A stretch of 64,000 bases of DNA from Nilaparvata lugens. Taxonomy: Eukaryota > Arthropoda > Insecta > Hemiptera > Delphacidae. This document shows, piece after piece, positions 22,282-35,929 of this stretch. The stretch spans positions 98,146,902 to 98,210,901 of the forward strand of contig NC_052506.1 in NCBI RefSeq assembly GCF_014356525.2. Reading direction: 5' to 3'. The notes beneath the pieces were generated by a model. It worked only from the letters and a program-made list of their open reading frames with translations, ran no database searches and was not told the origin of the DNA. Position 1 is the stretch's first letter, and every line of letters starts with the position of its first letter. A program made the translations under genes and the position numbers.

Positions 22282-23332
22282 AAGTGAAATCAAATCAAAT
22301 TCAAATTTCACAATTTACAAATAATACAGTACAGTTACAGTACATTTATATATACCCTTACGTTATGAGAGACTCACATGTAGGCTTAAGCCTGTGTTTG
22401 TGAGGGCCTGGCGTAATTCGCTGAATTTAAAATCCATAAACTAAATTATGAAAATTGATATTATATTAAACAAATTGAGAAAAATACAGATTAAAAAAAA
22501 TTATATGAGTAAATATGTTGATATTATAGGAAGAAAACAAATAATTGGCTGCAGAAACAGCCAGTTATAATTAATGACTAAAAGTTAGTAGAACTAAAAG
22601 GTACACTATAGCAATGTAATTAATACCAAGTTATAAAGAATTTTCCAAACTAAAAATGAAAGATGGTGATGAAGATGGACAATCCAATCAAAAACATGTA
22701 ATACTAAAACAGTAAACTACACTGGCTACAAAAAAATAAAATAATAATAATAATAAGCAATATGGGACTTGGATTTCGAAGGACCACGGGCAAGATCACC
22801 AAGTTCCACATTCCCTACCTATATACAGAGAGAAGCACGCGTTCAGACTCCTCTTGGACACTTATAATTAACCACTTCTCAACAAGTCGCTTATACGGGC
22901 CTGATCTGTAATTTTGAAAAGTTTTAAGATAGTCAGGTATGTTTCTAAGTATTATGTGTGACAGGTACTGAATATTAGTTGTTGAATATGTTTTATTTAA
23001 TCTTGGAGTCTGTATATTGTTTATATGTGATGCTCTCTGGTGGGGTATCTATGATCTATTGTATTGTTAAAAATTTGGTTATGGTGAGAGTGCATGTAAA
23101 TTAAGGCAGATCTCACAAATAGCTGCCTTACATTGAACACTTTGAAGTCCTCATATAATTCTTTAGTGTGACATCTGGGACCTCTCTGCAATGCGACCCT
23201 CAAGATAGAATTTTGAGAAACTTTTAAAGGCTCAAGAACAGTTTTATAGCATCCCCCCACACAATTATTCCCCACTGCAACATTGATTGTACATATGCAA
23301 TCATTATCATCATACATATCACTGACTTTCAA
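22282..23332 (-). pseudogene. 5'-truncated LINE, reverse-transcriptase tail
   Basis: The minus-strand frame at 23332-23021 includes VSQNSILRVALQRGPR, then ELYEDFKVFNVRQLFVRSAL, and HRYPTREHH. This matches the C-terminal thumb and tail of CR1/Jockey-type reverse transcriptases (Q-xx-LR, LF-x-L-xx-LxV, H-xTR). Downstream is a long AT-rich 3' UTR, ending in a TTTGA-rich tail near 22282-22320. No N-terminal RT sequence remains. Confidence 0.65.
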
Positions 23333-23570
23333 AAATTAGCTTATCCGAGATAAATTGAGGGATGACTTCATTGAAACTCGCATGGAAATTATTTAGGATT
23401 TCTAACTGGATTCAAACAGTAAAATTGAATATTTAGCATCATCCACATTAAAAAATGAGCTCATTTGGAATAAAATTGAGGGATGAATTCATTGAATCTC
23501 ATGGATATTATTAAGGATTTCTAGCTAGATACAAACAATATAATTGAGTCACAAGAAAATATAAATACTG
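23333..23570. repeat. Diverged continuation of the 230-bp repeat
   Basis: Two imperfect units containing GAGATAAATTGAGGGATGA / GGAATAAAATTGAGGGATGA and ATTATTTAGGATTTCTAACT match the array at 21968-22281. Confidence 0.7.
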
Positions 23571-24334
23571 GAATGAAAATGATAGTTAGAAAGGAATAAA
23601 CGATAGAACTAACAAAACATTGATTTATACACAATAGAATTGGTGAATTGAATCTATTTTATTTTATTATTTCAGCATCTTTCACGTTCATACCTGAAAA
23701 CTTGTATTTGGAAATAGTTTTCTTGATTTTAAGCTTTATAAAATAAAAACTCAGGAAGTTAAAGTGCAGCTTCTAGTGAGAAAACATGAAGAACCGAATA
23801 CATAACCTATTAACTTGAGTATTGATAGGAAATGACATTGGCTAATACGGCAAGGAAACATCCAAAAGGATCTCTCTGCCGATAAAAGACATAAGAATAT
23901 AAATAAATAAATAATACCTAAAAATCAACAATAAATTTAAATTTCTCAATCTCATAAGTGTATGATTGCTTCTCCATTTACATTAATACTTGATTTTTCC
24001 CTATGTCTATAGATGGTTCTTCAATAAGTTTTTCTATGTTTAAATGTTTATATGTTCTTCATTTTCAGTTTTTGCTGTGATTCACTTCAACTATCTGCTG
24101 GTTATTATACTTACTTCCTAGTTCACAGATCTTACCTCTGTAGTAATTTGTTGACATTGAATATTGTGAACAGTAGTAGCGATTATATCGGAATTTTTTA
24201 TGGCTTCTTTGGCAGTTTTACAGTTATTCAAGTTGGTAGAATGCATCCTGGATAGAGTGTAGCTTTTATCATAGCAAATCGGTTGGACAGGGAAATTCTG
24301 TTGGAAACAAAATGTACAATTCAGTAAAGAATAT
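23571..24334. other. Non-coding AT-rich stretch
   Basis: No gene, RNA or repeat identified. The open frame at 24052-24255 is unrecognised. Confidence 0.4.
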
Positions 24335-24527
24335 GGCTAGGCACACACCAGTTAGTCAAGACAAGACTATAGTCACGATTAGTCACAATACTTCACATAG
24401 TTGCTTAAGAAGCAACACACAACGATTAGTCATTGCAATTAGTCACAACAATTAGTCATTGCATTTCTACATAAGCAACTATGTGAAGTATTGTGACTAA
24501 ACGTGTCTTGTCTTTTCTTGACTAGCC
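24335..24527. mobile_element. Foldback element with ~90 bp arms (copy B)
   Basis: Arms 24335-24425 and ~24472-24527 are inverted repeats, beginning GGCTAG and ending CTAGCC. The loop contains a short direct repetition of ATTAGTCA units, one more than in copy A. It is non-coding, and the duplicated block starts inside it. Confidence 0.75.
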
Positions 24528-25590
24528 GAAATAACCATAAAAAACAAAGTCTCTTCAATTAAGTAGTGTGAATTTAATATTAGAGATTCCTTTTAGGGTG
24601 AGGTCACACAATCGTTTCTTCAGGCGTTTTTCAGACAGCTTGCAGCTTTCCGGATCAGCTGATTCCCGAATACCAACCAAATTCAGCCAATCGGAGAGCT
24701 TACTGTCCTGCCGACTCGTCTGAAAAACACATGAAAAGCGCTCGTGTGGCCTTGCCCTTATACAAACCACCTTATACAGGTTGGCCCAGAATATACCTAG
24801 AATACAATGTAAGGTACCTTGAGTTACCCACAAAAGGTGCAACAGCTGAAGACCATGGATTCTGCATGAAAATTGCAACACAGAAAGATCAGTAAAATTC
24901 ACTTATATCGACCTTAGTTTATGAGATATATATAGATTTTTCAATATTTTTGAAAAACTTCAATAAACAGAAAGCAATCAGTCAAAATCTAATTCTGAGG
25001 ATAATATGTTTGGAAAGAGGAAGAAATATCCAATAAGACTCATATAATTTGTTAGACGTTTTTAGACTTTTTGAGAGTTCAAACTGTTTGTAATTTGGCT
25101 TTGAACTCGACGAATGTACTTTTTCAACTTTGAGCGCTCATGAAAAGTTCAAAGAAAGGAACAAATCGAATGAAACTTATTGGAAATTTCTCCTCTTTCT
25201 AGCCATATCCTTAGAAGTGGATTTTCACTGATAGTTTTATAGTTATTGACGTTTTTAAAAATATTGATTTTTTAATATATCTCGAAAAATAAGTTTGATA
25301 TAAGAAAATTTTAATGGGAATTTTTTGTTGCGAATTTCATGTGGAATCTATGCTCTTCGTCTGTTACCCCTTTCAAAGTGTTCAAACTGTTTGAAATTTA
25401 GCTCTGAACTCGACGAATATACTTTTTTCAATTTTGAAAGCTCATTAACAGTTCAAAAACGTCAAACAATTGGTGAATGTTCTAATTATATCTGCAGATA
25501 TGATGATTTTTGGTAGAGAGTTAGTGGGGAGGATATTTTTAATATTCTTTCCGAAGAATGGACATTGATATGTCCAAAGCTCCGCCAATT

Positions 25591-25786
25591 TATGTAGATG
25601 CATAACAATATAATTATCTATAGTTATTATATTATTACAAATTGCTTTTTCATATCATATACAGTTCAATAACTATTTTCTAAGTCTATATTATGTAAAT
25701 TCATCTATAATTTTGCTGTATTGTAAGCTATTGTATATAAGTGTATAAGCCAGTATATATTGTAATCTACATAAATAAAGTACTCA
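25591..25786 (+). mobile_element. LINE 3' UTR fragment (copy B)
   Basis: Duplicate of the fragment at 1205-1400, with the same relation to the LINE tail at 62940-63095. Confidence 0.7.
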
Positions 25787-25971
25787 ATCAGATGTGTGGC
25801 AGAGATTTAGGGTTGTGTGGCAGAGATGATCTTGAGTCACAACTCCGCCTTAACAAAGGCAATTATTCAATTTAATTCTGATGTATTTTAGTATGTCAGT
25901 AGAGATTTATTCGATATCCAATATTCGACCAACAAAATCCATAATCCGAATCTACTATACTCTTTACTTAC

Positions 25972-26254
25972 CGGATTCGAGGTACAGTTGTAACTGATGG
26001 GAATGCCGAATCTGGGTAGCATCATCATGTAAGTGTTGAGGGCCGAGCAGCCAGGCCCCACCCATCCGAACTTCAAGTGGCTCAGTCTGCCAAAATGCTC
26101 GCCAATGGTGAGAATGTTCGCGAGTCCCTCTAGCGGTTGGTACATCCCGCAACCGCAGTACACCACTGGGATCTCACAGCCTTCACTGAACGTTATTATG
26201 TCTCTGCAATGCTTTGTTTCCACGAGCACAAGGTCGTAGCAACGAGATATCATT
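25972..26254 (-). CDS. Internal exon 2 of a carbamoyltransferase-fold gene (copy B)
   Basis: Identical in translation to the exon at 1585-1867, with the same acceptor, donor and phase, and the same QPLE in place of HPxQ. No C-terminal exon was recognised between here and the N gap. Confidence 0.75.
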
Positions 26255-27120
26255 CTGAAAAACACAAATAATGAACAAAATTAGCCTATTCCATTATTTC
26301 AAAAACTATCATTAATATGGAAAATGATGAAAATACTTATTAAGAAAATTATTTATTATTAAACGAAAATACAATTTTTTTCAATTTTTTTTTCAAATTC
26401 AATTCATTTATTGCCAAAAAGAAAACAAACAATTAAATGCTATTTATTAATCAACACGACCAGAGGAGTTTATTCAAAATATAGGCATGATTACAAAAAG
26501 AATATATAAGTTACAAGTATTTACAAAGTATTAATACAATTGGTCGATTATTTGCTGATCTAAGAAAATGAGGACCCCACTATATATGAATATGTGTCGG
26601 GATGCCACTAATTTTGCTATTGTTTAAGATTTTATGCCAAAAGTGAGAAACTCTAATAAACATACATCTTGCAAGTCATTAGAAGTTCATGAAACCACAT
26701 TTATATACACAAATTTAAATTGATAACCTATTATGTAGAAATTCTAGATAAATTTAACATCGAAAACATTTCATGGAAAAAAATCATTAAAATGAAGAAA
26801 ATAAGAATGAAAAAGTATGGAATTTTTTTCATAGAACTAATTGTTCTCCATGGTGAACAATTTCCGGGGTGGGAAATGCTCAACGATCTATATATACTAA
26901 CTCTTAGTATCATAGATGGTTGCTTCTGCTACAGCAAATATATTGACAAGAGCAGCAGACGTCTTCGGGGTGATTTACAGCATTTAATTTGGATTTTTGT
27001 TTAATAATAATTATTAATCCATTGGCATTTGAATAAATGCAATTTCTCAGTAATTTCCATCTGTAGACTGGTGGCCGCTATGGCTTTCTATGAAATGAGC
27101 GCTACTATCCAGAGATTGTG

Positions 27121-27918
27121 TCAGTTTGGTGTAAGGGTAAGCATTCCTGACTGGCAATTAGGAGGATTGAATAGCAATGCTCTTCGAATTTCCATCTAGC
27201 TTTTACCCTGTTGTCGATATTTGCAGTAGCAGAAGTCTTCGGGGTGATTTACAGCATTTAATTTGGAGTTTCGTTTTAAATTAATTATTAATTCATTGAT
27301 CCTGCAGATTGGTGTTAAATACACACGATGTGTTGGTTACAACACGAATCTTCAATCCTGTGTACAAGTCTAATAAATTTGTATGTTGGTTTCAACACAG
27401 AACTGCAGTCCTGTGTACAATCTAATAAAATGTGAATGTGACAAAAATAGAACTGTGTTTTTCCAATTATGGACAAATTCCACAATAAAAATTCTTGTTA
27501 AACAAAAATCCAAATCAAATTCTGTAATTCACCCCGAATACTTCTGCTACTGCAAATATTGACAACAGGGTAAACAGCTAGCTGGAAATTCGATGAGCGC
27601 TACTATTAAAAAATTATTTGTCAGCCGGGAATTAAACCCAGTACCTCCTGATTGCCGGTCAGAAATGCTACCCTTGAACCAAACTGACAATATCTAGATA
27701 GCATTTAGAGCATTTAATTTGATTTTCGTTTAATAACAATTAGGAGGCAATTTGGAGGTACTGGGATCGATTCCCGGGCTGACAAATAATTTTTGAATAG
27801 TAGCGCTCATCGAATTTCCATCTAGCTGTTTACCCTTTTGTCAATATTTGCAGTAGCAGAAGTCTTCGGGGTGAATTACAGCATTTGATCTGGATTTTCA
27901 TTTAATAATAACTATTGA
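27121..27918. mobile_element. Cluster of three SINE copies (copy B)
   Basis: Duplicates of the copy A SINEs: plus strand at about 27121-27297, minus strand at about 27495-27692, and a head-truncated plus-strand copy at about 27738-27918. All lie in the intron between the two carbamoyltransferase-like exons. The minus-strand copy has lost a few bases around the box A region relative to copy A. Confidence 0.6.
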
Positions 27919-28152
27919 TTCATCAGCATTTGAATAATTGCAATATCTCAGTAATTACCATCTGTAAAATAGAATTTTGTTAAATAAGAATTGATATTGT
28001 GGAATTTGTCCATAATTGAAGAGACACAGTTTTATTTTTGTCTCATCCACATTTTATTACATTGTACTGCAGCAAAAGTCTTCAGGGTGAATTACAGAAT
28101 TTAATTAAATTTTCGTTTAATAATAATTATCAATTCTATTTTATTCACATAC

Positions 28153-28413
28153 TTGCCAAAGTCCTTTTTAGACGTCAAGTTATGCCAGTCAAACGTGATA
28201 GGCATTATTTCTCCACCCAAACTCTGTGTCACGGACCACAGAGCAACTTGGGGCACACAGTTTTTAGCATCATTCTCACTGATTATTGTCACCTTTTTGC
28301 CCTTTAAGACTTGGGGAAGTTTGCAAAGTTCCAGACTCTTCAAGACTTTCACATTATCCATAACCTTTATCAATTGGTCAGCTTCCATGATCATCGCATT
28401 GAATAAGTTTTTT
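28153..28413 (-). CDS. Internal exon 1 of a carbamoyltransferase-fold gene (copy B)
   Basis: Same translation, splice sites and phase as the exon at 3777-4037, including the missing SxRTR signature. Both exons are unbroken in both block copies, while the surrounding introns have accumulated indels. Confidence 0.75.
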
Positions 28414-28463
28414 CTGGAATTGGAACAAAAAGTTGTTATTTATTAAGAATTCAATAAGTTATA

Positions 28464-28750
28464 CCATCGAGATAAAAGATAACATAAAGAATAAATATCC
28501 TTTAGTATAGGGCGTTTATGTTCCAGATTTCACTGTTAACTCAAGCCATTAGTCCTAGTAGTTCTTTTTCGTGAAGCTCTGTGATGCTGATAGTCTCTCA
28601 TACTGTGCCGTTCTTAACACTCTCATCCGGCCAAAACAGTATACTGTAGTCGACAATATAATCGGGTAGAGGTAAAAAATCTGCATGGAATTTGGAACAT
28701 AAACTATCTATAACATGGGATATCTTCTTATGGTATCTTTTCTCTACTCT
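28464..28750. mobile_element. Foldback MITE, TATAGGGCG family (copy B)
   Basis: Duplicate of 4088-4374 with the same arms and loop. Confidence 0.75.
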
Positions 28751-28920
28751 TTTCCTATACCCTACACTAAGGGTATTCATTTGAATGAACACTAATAAAT
28801 TACAAGGTGATATATTTTTAAAGGTTGAAAGTTAGAGTATCAAACAAAATAAAGTGATAGGGACTTCTTTTCACGCTGCCAAGCCGATTTCACCGCACCG
28901 TAGCGTAGCTTGAAATATTT

Positions 28921-29161
28921 AGGCTCGCCGCAAAGTAGATCCACGCTAATCCACTAAAAGCAACCCACACCGTGGGATGTTTTGTAAACCATTGCTATAG
29001 AAGAATTATCAATTATTCATAATCAATCAGCCGACAAGTGGATTATTCATTGCATGTATTAAACAGATGTCTAGATGAGAAGCCTAGCCATGATTTACAA
29101 AACATCCCACGGCGTGGGTTGCTTTTCGTGGATTAACGTAGGTCTACTTTGCGGCGGGCCT
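28921..29161. mobile_element. Foldback element with 72-bp arms (copy B)
   Basis: Duplicate of 4545-4785. Confidence 0.8.
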
Positions 29162-29326
29162 TAGACTAGGTACAGTATTTAAAGTTTGTTTTTGTGGTGT
29201 GGCGAAAAATAGAGTTTGCAACTCGTGCAAAAACATTTTGCCAACACTTATCAAGTTTTTGACTCTGTCTCTAACTTGAAAACTGCGATCTCAAGAGCCG
29301 GCAGCAAACACACATTTTCCACCCTT

Positions 29327-29478
29327 AGGGCCGTTTGCACGGTAACAGTTTAAACTAAATTTCATTTTAAACTACATTAAATCCGTATCAAGTCTCGTTT
29401 GTTTTAATGTATTCAATTTTGAGTTTAAGCCACCAGCTGATTAAATTCAGTTATGCTTTGACTGTGCAAAACGGTCCT
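29327..29478. mobile_element. 152-bp MITE with GGxCCGTTTGCAC ends (copy B)
   Basis: Counterpart of 4951-5102, with one added A in the right terminal repeat. Confidence 0.65.
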
Positions 29479-29819
29479 TATAGGTGCAAAATATATCATG
29501 GTAGCCTACTGTATTTTATAGGTACGCGTCTCTCAAACTCCTAGGGCTAATGAATAGGACTACCTATATATTATATAGGTATATTATATATTATATAACT
29601 TATTAAGTTACTATCCTTGCGCGACACAAAGATCACTTGCAGCGTTTTCCAATCTAGTTTTCAAACTCATTCCTAAAAAGATAGAGACGATAAACATGTA
29701 TCTATATGGTCATGTTTTTATTAGTTTAGTCCTATTATGAAAAACAAGCAAGTGTAGACAAATTAGAGCGGGCTTACAAGCCGTGTGAAAAAGATCTTGT
29801 ATGACATCAACTTCTATTT

Positions 29820-29963
29820 TCTAATTATTATTAAACAAAAATCCAAATTAAATGCTGTAATTCACCCCGAAGACTTCTGCTACTGCAAATATTGACAACA
29901 GGGTAAACAGCTAGATGGAGATTCGATGAGCGCTACTATTCAAAAATTATTTGTCAGCCGGGA
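29820..29963 (-). mobile_element. SINE body and tail (copy B)
   Basis: Counterpart of 5405-5550, with the canonical TACTGCAAATATTGACAAC where copy A has small changes. Confidence 0.6.
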
Positions 29964-30174
29964 ATTTCTATTTTCTACTCAAGTTAGGTACTAGTAGGTG
30001 GCCACCTATATAAATTTGAAAAAAATTAACATAGGCCTTCATAGTTACGGTAACATTGTCAATATATTCTTAAATTGCGATTGTTTGGGTATTCAATTGC
30101 TATAGCCTACTTCTAAATTGAATTAGTTCTGGAAAGAAAATACAAATATTGAAGACCTATGTTTTTCCGCGCTT

Positions 30175-31197
30175 ATTTACGGCTCCGAAACCTGGACGTT
30201 TAAGAAACCAGTACTACAGAAAATAGCAACAGCTCAAATGGTGATGGAGAGGAGCATAATAAACATAGGAATGCTGGATAGGAGTTAGAAATACATCCAA
30301 GGCAATAAGAAAATCAGACGATGTACTGAAGACAATAAATTAAGGCTGTGCAAAGGCTAAAAATAAACTTTCTACTCGTGATATTCCCCAAGTTTTTCGA
30401 TTTGTATAATCATCAAGCTATAAAAATGAAAAAGTTTTCTCAGGTAAACATTTTTTTCGATCATTACTTTTTGAGATATGAGCGCCTGAAGTTTGAATTT
30501 TTGGAACAGAACATTTCAAATTCGGTAAGATTTAAATCCATGAGATTTAGAGGATGGATTGATTCTTCATAGTATTGTTGATCTAGTAAAACAAAAATTT
30601 CTGAAAAAATCAATTTTTGAAAAAGTTATTCAATTTACCAAAAATGACTCACCTAGAAGGATATTTTTAGTAAAGTGAATAACTATCTTAAAAATTGATA
30701 TTTTCAGAAAATTTTTGTTTTACTAGATCAACAATACCATGAAGAATCCTTCTCTAAATCTCATGGATTTATATCTTACCGAATTTGAAATGTCCCAAAA
30801 ATTTAATCTTTAGGCGCTCATATCTCAAAAAGTTAATGATCAGAAAAAAAATTTCCTGAGAAAACTTTTTAATTTTGATACAAATCAAAAAACTTTGAAA
30901 AATATCACGAGTAGAAAGTTTATTTTCAGCCTTTGCACAGCCTTAAGACTCTGAAGTGGAAGTGAGCAGGTCATGTCGCTAGATTGGAGGATGGCAGATG
31001 ACTAAACTTAGTGGAAGCCCAACTGGAGAAAAAGGAGAATTGGAAGGCAACAATTCAGATAGGAAGACGACATTGTGAGAGTGACTGGGAATAGATGGGC
31101 GGTGGGCGCAAAATACAGATGAGAGAATTATATTTCTTATAGTGGAGGAGCCTGGGAGAGGCCTGTGTCCAATAGAGGACCCGGCTTCCATACACAA
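30175..31197 (+). pseudogene. RTE-like LINE tail, interrupted (copy B)
   Basis: Duplicate of 5762-6785, carrying the same disabling stops and the same foldback insertion. Confidence 0.75.
30344..30942. mobile_element. TTAA-flanked foldback element (copy B)
   Basis: Flanked by TTAA at 30340-30343 and 30943-30946. Same arms as 5931-6530, with a few single-base deletions in the left arm. Confidence 0.85.
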
Positions 31198-31405
31198 AAG
31201 AAAACGAACATTTTTGCATTTGAAAATTTAATTTTCAATTTTAATTAATTCTAAGAGAAAATGTACATTTGAATTTAGTATTGCCGTTATAAGTATTATC
31301 TTGGCAGAGATGTTTAATTTTTCATATTATTCTACTTATTATATAGTGTTGGGGACCAATAGTCTCTATTTATTATTATTACTTCTAAATTGATTATAAA
31401 TATTT

Positions 31406-31509
31406 ACACTTTTTTATGTATTTGAACACGACATGCAGTCGATTATTAAGTAATCGACTTTTTACTTAATAATCGACTGCATGTCGTGTTCAAATACATA
31501 AAAAAGTGT
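31406..31509. repeat. Perfect 47-bp palindrome (copy B)
   Basis: Identical to 6994-7097; it has stayed perfect in both block copies. Confidence 0.9.
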
Positions 31510-33859
31510 GTTTATACAAAGCAGCTTGGAATGAATCAAGAAACCATCACCTATAAATATTTAGTAACGGAGTGATTGAATGATAATACTAAGCCTAAAT
31601 TTATTTATTCTGTTGAAATCTAACTTCGTGGTTATAAACAATGCTAGCAGATTTACCTGTATTTCATTGCTTTTCTTATTCAAATGTTTTTAATTCCAAA
31701 AACTTTTAGGTTAATAATAATGTTTATTTGAGTCACACGTAAAAGCTGCAATAAAAACATGTAAAATCCCAACACATGATATAATACCAGCCCATGGTCT
31801 TGAGAATACTGATGATGAACGAAAGGGTGAAGATTTTATCAGACTTGTCTTTTTCGCCTCATATATTCTCAATCTTGATTAATACTGATTTTGAGCTCAT
31901 AGAGCATTAAAATGTCTCAAATTTGATATGTACTCAATTTCAGGTATCTTAGAGGGATTTTGACTTATACATTTGAATGATGACAATCGGATTAACATCC
32001 AATAGAAATGAAACACTAAAGTAAAATGTCAGTTTATGAGAGAGCATGATTTCACTCTATGTCTCTTATTAATGTGTCCACTATATGTGGTTTATCGAAC
32101 AATCAATAATATTATAATACTACTGCATAACTGAAAATTGAATTCAAATTCAGACATCACTAGAATAATTACAATTTTTACAAAAATACTTGAATAACAC
32201 AGCAATATAACAATTATAGTTGAACAATACTTTAAAGCATATTACAACATTTACAGGCTCATTTACATTACATTATGATACTGTTTATTCGACAGAGGCT
32301 GGCTCAAACAGCACTCTGGTTTGTGGACTGTATCAATTACATCTAGTACTTTTGGGTTGTCGGGCGATTATGCTATACGCATCACCCCTTAATTGCCCCC
32401 TCCACCACACAACGCCAGACAATAAAGGGGAACATTCATAACGTCCGAACAGATACTAATTTGGATAAATCATATTAGCTTTTAAGAAATTTTAACTTTA
32501 GTAATAATACTAATTTGGATTGGTACAGGTACTTTTGGACAGGTACATTACTTTGAACTTACAGGCATGCTTAATTAGTATAACAATGGTAGTTGAGTCA
32601 GAAAGAATTACTTGATTTACAATAAGACTACACTACACTTGGGTGGAAATTCAATTTTTTCAAGCCAAACAAAATGTGATTAATCTACTTGGGGGCATGC
32701 AATAACAATAATTATTACACATATTTTATATGAATTAAAGGATGAAACAAAACACACATATATCGTCAAAATCTACAGTTTTTGTGTTTTTTTTTTACTG
32801 ATATATGTGTGTTTCTATTTTATTATGGAACGGTTCTACAACATCGACAGTGACTCAGTCGAATTTTTAAATTACAGGAGATCCTACTTGTGAAATCATC
32901 TACTCAAGTATCAACACTACAAATCAAGAAGCGGATTTCAATTGCTTTTACTACATAAAGGAATACTCTATTTATTTTCCTCTCACTCAAATTTGATAGA
33001 AGTACCATTACAAATAACAGTACCAAATTGGATACATGATGAAGCCACAATATCAAAATAATATAAAGTACAGTGGAATGTTTTGAACTTTGTTTAGAAC
33101 CAACTGTTGCGCAAAGCTGGTTCAATTATGGTGAAATCGGGTTTAAACCACGAAATAGACGTGCAATATTATTGTAGAATATACGAGGGTGAATCAAATG
33201 AAAACCTTAAAAGTGTTCTAAGTGTTCAGTTGCGACCTGAAAACTCTGACACCAGACCTGAGCCAGCCAGGTCACTCGATATTATTACTGTATTTATATT
33301 ATTATAGTGTTGTAAAGTTCCGAGAATAGTTGTAGTATTGATCCGGTAGTTGGCAGGGCTGTTCGTTGAAGCTCAAACAATGACTACCAGGTGCGTTGGT
33401 GACCTTGCTACACACAATTAGCAGTGACTTCAGTTACGATATGGCCGCCCCATTATGAATATGCACTGCGTTAGATCAGCAATCAGTCATTCGTTTCTTG
33501 AGCAGTGAAGGTGTAAACCAATGGAAATTCATCGTAGGATGACATGTGTAGACTCTCCGGTCTGGCAAACCTCACCTGAGCCCCTGTGTACCTGATTTGC
33601 ATCATACCACAAAAACGGCTCTGGGTCCGTAGCACCACTGCCAATCGTAGGGGGGCATCATTGAGGAGTTTAGCCTGGACGCCAATGACGAGACAAACTG
33701 CCCCACCACAGATGCCCAGTTCTGGCGGTACGTGGGCCAGAAGGCCCGGACGTATCCTCTCAGCTACCTGAAGGCTTGGAAAAAGCCCGCGCCACTGCCA
33801 AAATGTCCCCGACGGAACCAGGGGTATTCAGACAGCAACCAGGCCGTTTCGGAAAGATG

Positions 33860-34084
33860 TTAACCAGGTGGGCGGTCGGCTACGCAACTCAGCGATTGCA
33901 TGTAATGTGAAGCATCCTACACAACTGCCTAAAAAATCTGAACACTTCACCAACCCAGTGGCTATTGGCAATAGTCGAAACGATCCATTCTGGCGCCGAC
34001 AATGTCACCAGAGTGATGACACTTCGTACCGCAAGTGGGGTCATGAAGCACGCAGTGAATCGCGTGATCGTGCTTCCCATTAAT
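33860..34084 (+). pseudogene. BEL/Pao Pol C-terminal fragment inside mariner (copy B)
   Basis: Duplicate of 9440-9664 with a few substitutions. Confidence 0.5.
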
Positions 34085-34249
34085 AATTAAAATGTATACA
34101 GATCCACAACACTAGGAAAATGTTCCAGTGTTGTAATAGACTTTTTCTGAACTCTTAATTTTGTGTTACTTCATTCAGTGTTATAATTTGTTGTCTCCAC
34201 TTATGTATTTCATATTCTACGTTATTTAATTCCATTGAAACGTAATTTG

Positions 34250-34498
34250 GTGGGTGGAATGGTTGGAACGCAAACGGTACAGTGTGTCTTATCGCATTTG
34301 GTTCCCCCCCTCTCGCTCTCTACCTTGATCTGTCTATCTCCGAGGAGGAGGAGAAGGGTGCTATCTCCCGGCAGAGCTGAGTGAGACCCCTGTCATCATT
34401 AAAACCGCAACGTTACAACTGCATAAAGTAAGTCAATCCGCATTTTATGTATTTTCCTCAGTACTCCGTATTTTGTAAACCCCTCTAAGTTACCCCGC
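34250..34498 (+). repeat. Unidentified dispersed repeat (copy B)
   Basis: Duplicate of 9826-10075. Confidence 0.6.
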
Positions 34499-34960
34499 GC
34501 TGCTCACATGTATCATTACAGAAAGAAACATCCACATTCGATCAGTTTCAAACGTACAGCGCTCACCCAATTCATTCAACACAGACATGAACTCCAGTGC
34601 TACCCAGTCCTCGATCCGCTGACTCCTTGCACAACCACGGCCTGTCCCATACCTTAACTCCAAACTGCAGTTCACATCACACCCAATCAGCAGAGGAACC
34701 CTTTCATACTCAGCACTCACTCTCTCAACCATACCCCACTCATCATCATGCACACAACCAGGACGTAAATAAACACTACACACAACCACACGACAACCAC
34801 CACCCGTCACCAGGTCCACAGACACGCAGTAGGGAGAAGAGAACTCACTCAGCAGGACTGCACCCAAACAATCATTCAATACAACCACACATACCCAACC
34901 ATCCATGCCTCGATTCTGATGGGGCAAACCCACACAGAATACGCAACCCATGCCCTCCAC
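34490..34960 (-). pseudogene. R1-type LINE endonuclease fragment (copy B)
   Basis: Same endonuclease domain as 10154-10537. It remains open about 29 codons further, into ELGERCTFETDRMW, the region where the family has the NxxxxxTF motif. It then runs off the fragment. No reverse transcriptase follows. Confidence 0.7.
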
Positions 34961-35048
34961 AGGAACAGTACCCCTGGAGGAATACGGCTCCTATCGCAGG
35001 ATGACAGTACAGTATGGTGATTCATTTTAGTCCAGAAACAAACATTAC

Positions 35049-35264
35049 TATAGTGAGGTCCACGTTATAATGGCAGTATTTAATTAACGTTTGTGTTGCT
35101 ATCCTTGTCTTTCATTTGACAAAACACATACCACTATTGTTTTCCAGCTCCACAACGTTGCCAAATCCATTAACAATGTAGAAATATGATTAATCAAGGC
35201 AGACAAATGGCAACGCTGTTCTCCTATCTTTATCTACTGCCATTATAACGTGGACCTCACTATA
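35049..35264. mobile_element. 216-bp MITE, TATAGTGAGG family (copy B)
   Basis: Duplicate of 10626-10840 with one added base. Confidence 0.85.
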
Positions 35265-35929
35265 TCAACTAGAAACAAAAAAAAAGGAATGGCGCCATAG
35301 TTCATCACCAAAATAATAAACAAAATCCGAACCCAGCGATCAGCAGGAAAACTCTTGCTGACTCCCTTCTGCGATGTGAACGGAGTAAATTTGGAGCATA
35401 ACATTGACAGGGGAATGACAGTAAACATTGAGTCTTATTCAAATCTGTTAAAAAATCAACTTCGGGCCAGTAATCAGGAGTAAACAGCGAGAACTTCAGG
35501 TGTGTTGTTACAGCCCGTCTCTCGGTTCAAACTATCCACAATATAAAATTTGAATGCCTCATTCACCCACCTTATTCTCCAGACCTCGCCCCCAATGACT
35601 CTCATGTGTTCAGAAAGCTTAAAGATGCAATGGAAGGCAAGCATTTCCAAAGTTATGAAGAAGTGAAAACCGCGGTGCACGAGTGGCTACGCACACAACC
35701 AAAAGAATTCTTCAAATGTGGCATCCATGCGCTTCCAAAGCGGTCAAAAACACTTGCATAACACTTCAAGGAGACTATGTCAAAAAATTATGAATGTAAA
35801 TTTCACTTAGTTGTCAAAATAGATAATATAAAACACTTTTAAGGTTTTCATTTGATTCACCCTAGAACCTAAAAACATGCTTGAAAGAAGTTTATAAAAT
35901 CCTGGAAATTGAAGCACAAAAAGCATGAA

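Larger units (their letters stand above)
33184..35862 (+). mobile_element. mariner-family transposon filled with other insertions (copy B)
   Basis: Same structure as 8771-11437, with TA at 33182-33183 and 35863-35864. The left inverted repeat is better preserved here (AATGAAAACCTTAAAAGTGT). The second catalytic aspartate region is missing as in copy A. Confidence 0.8.
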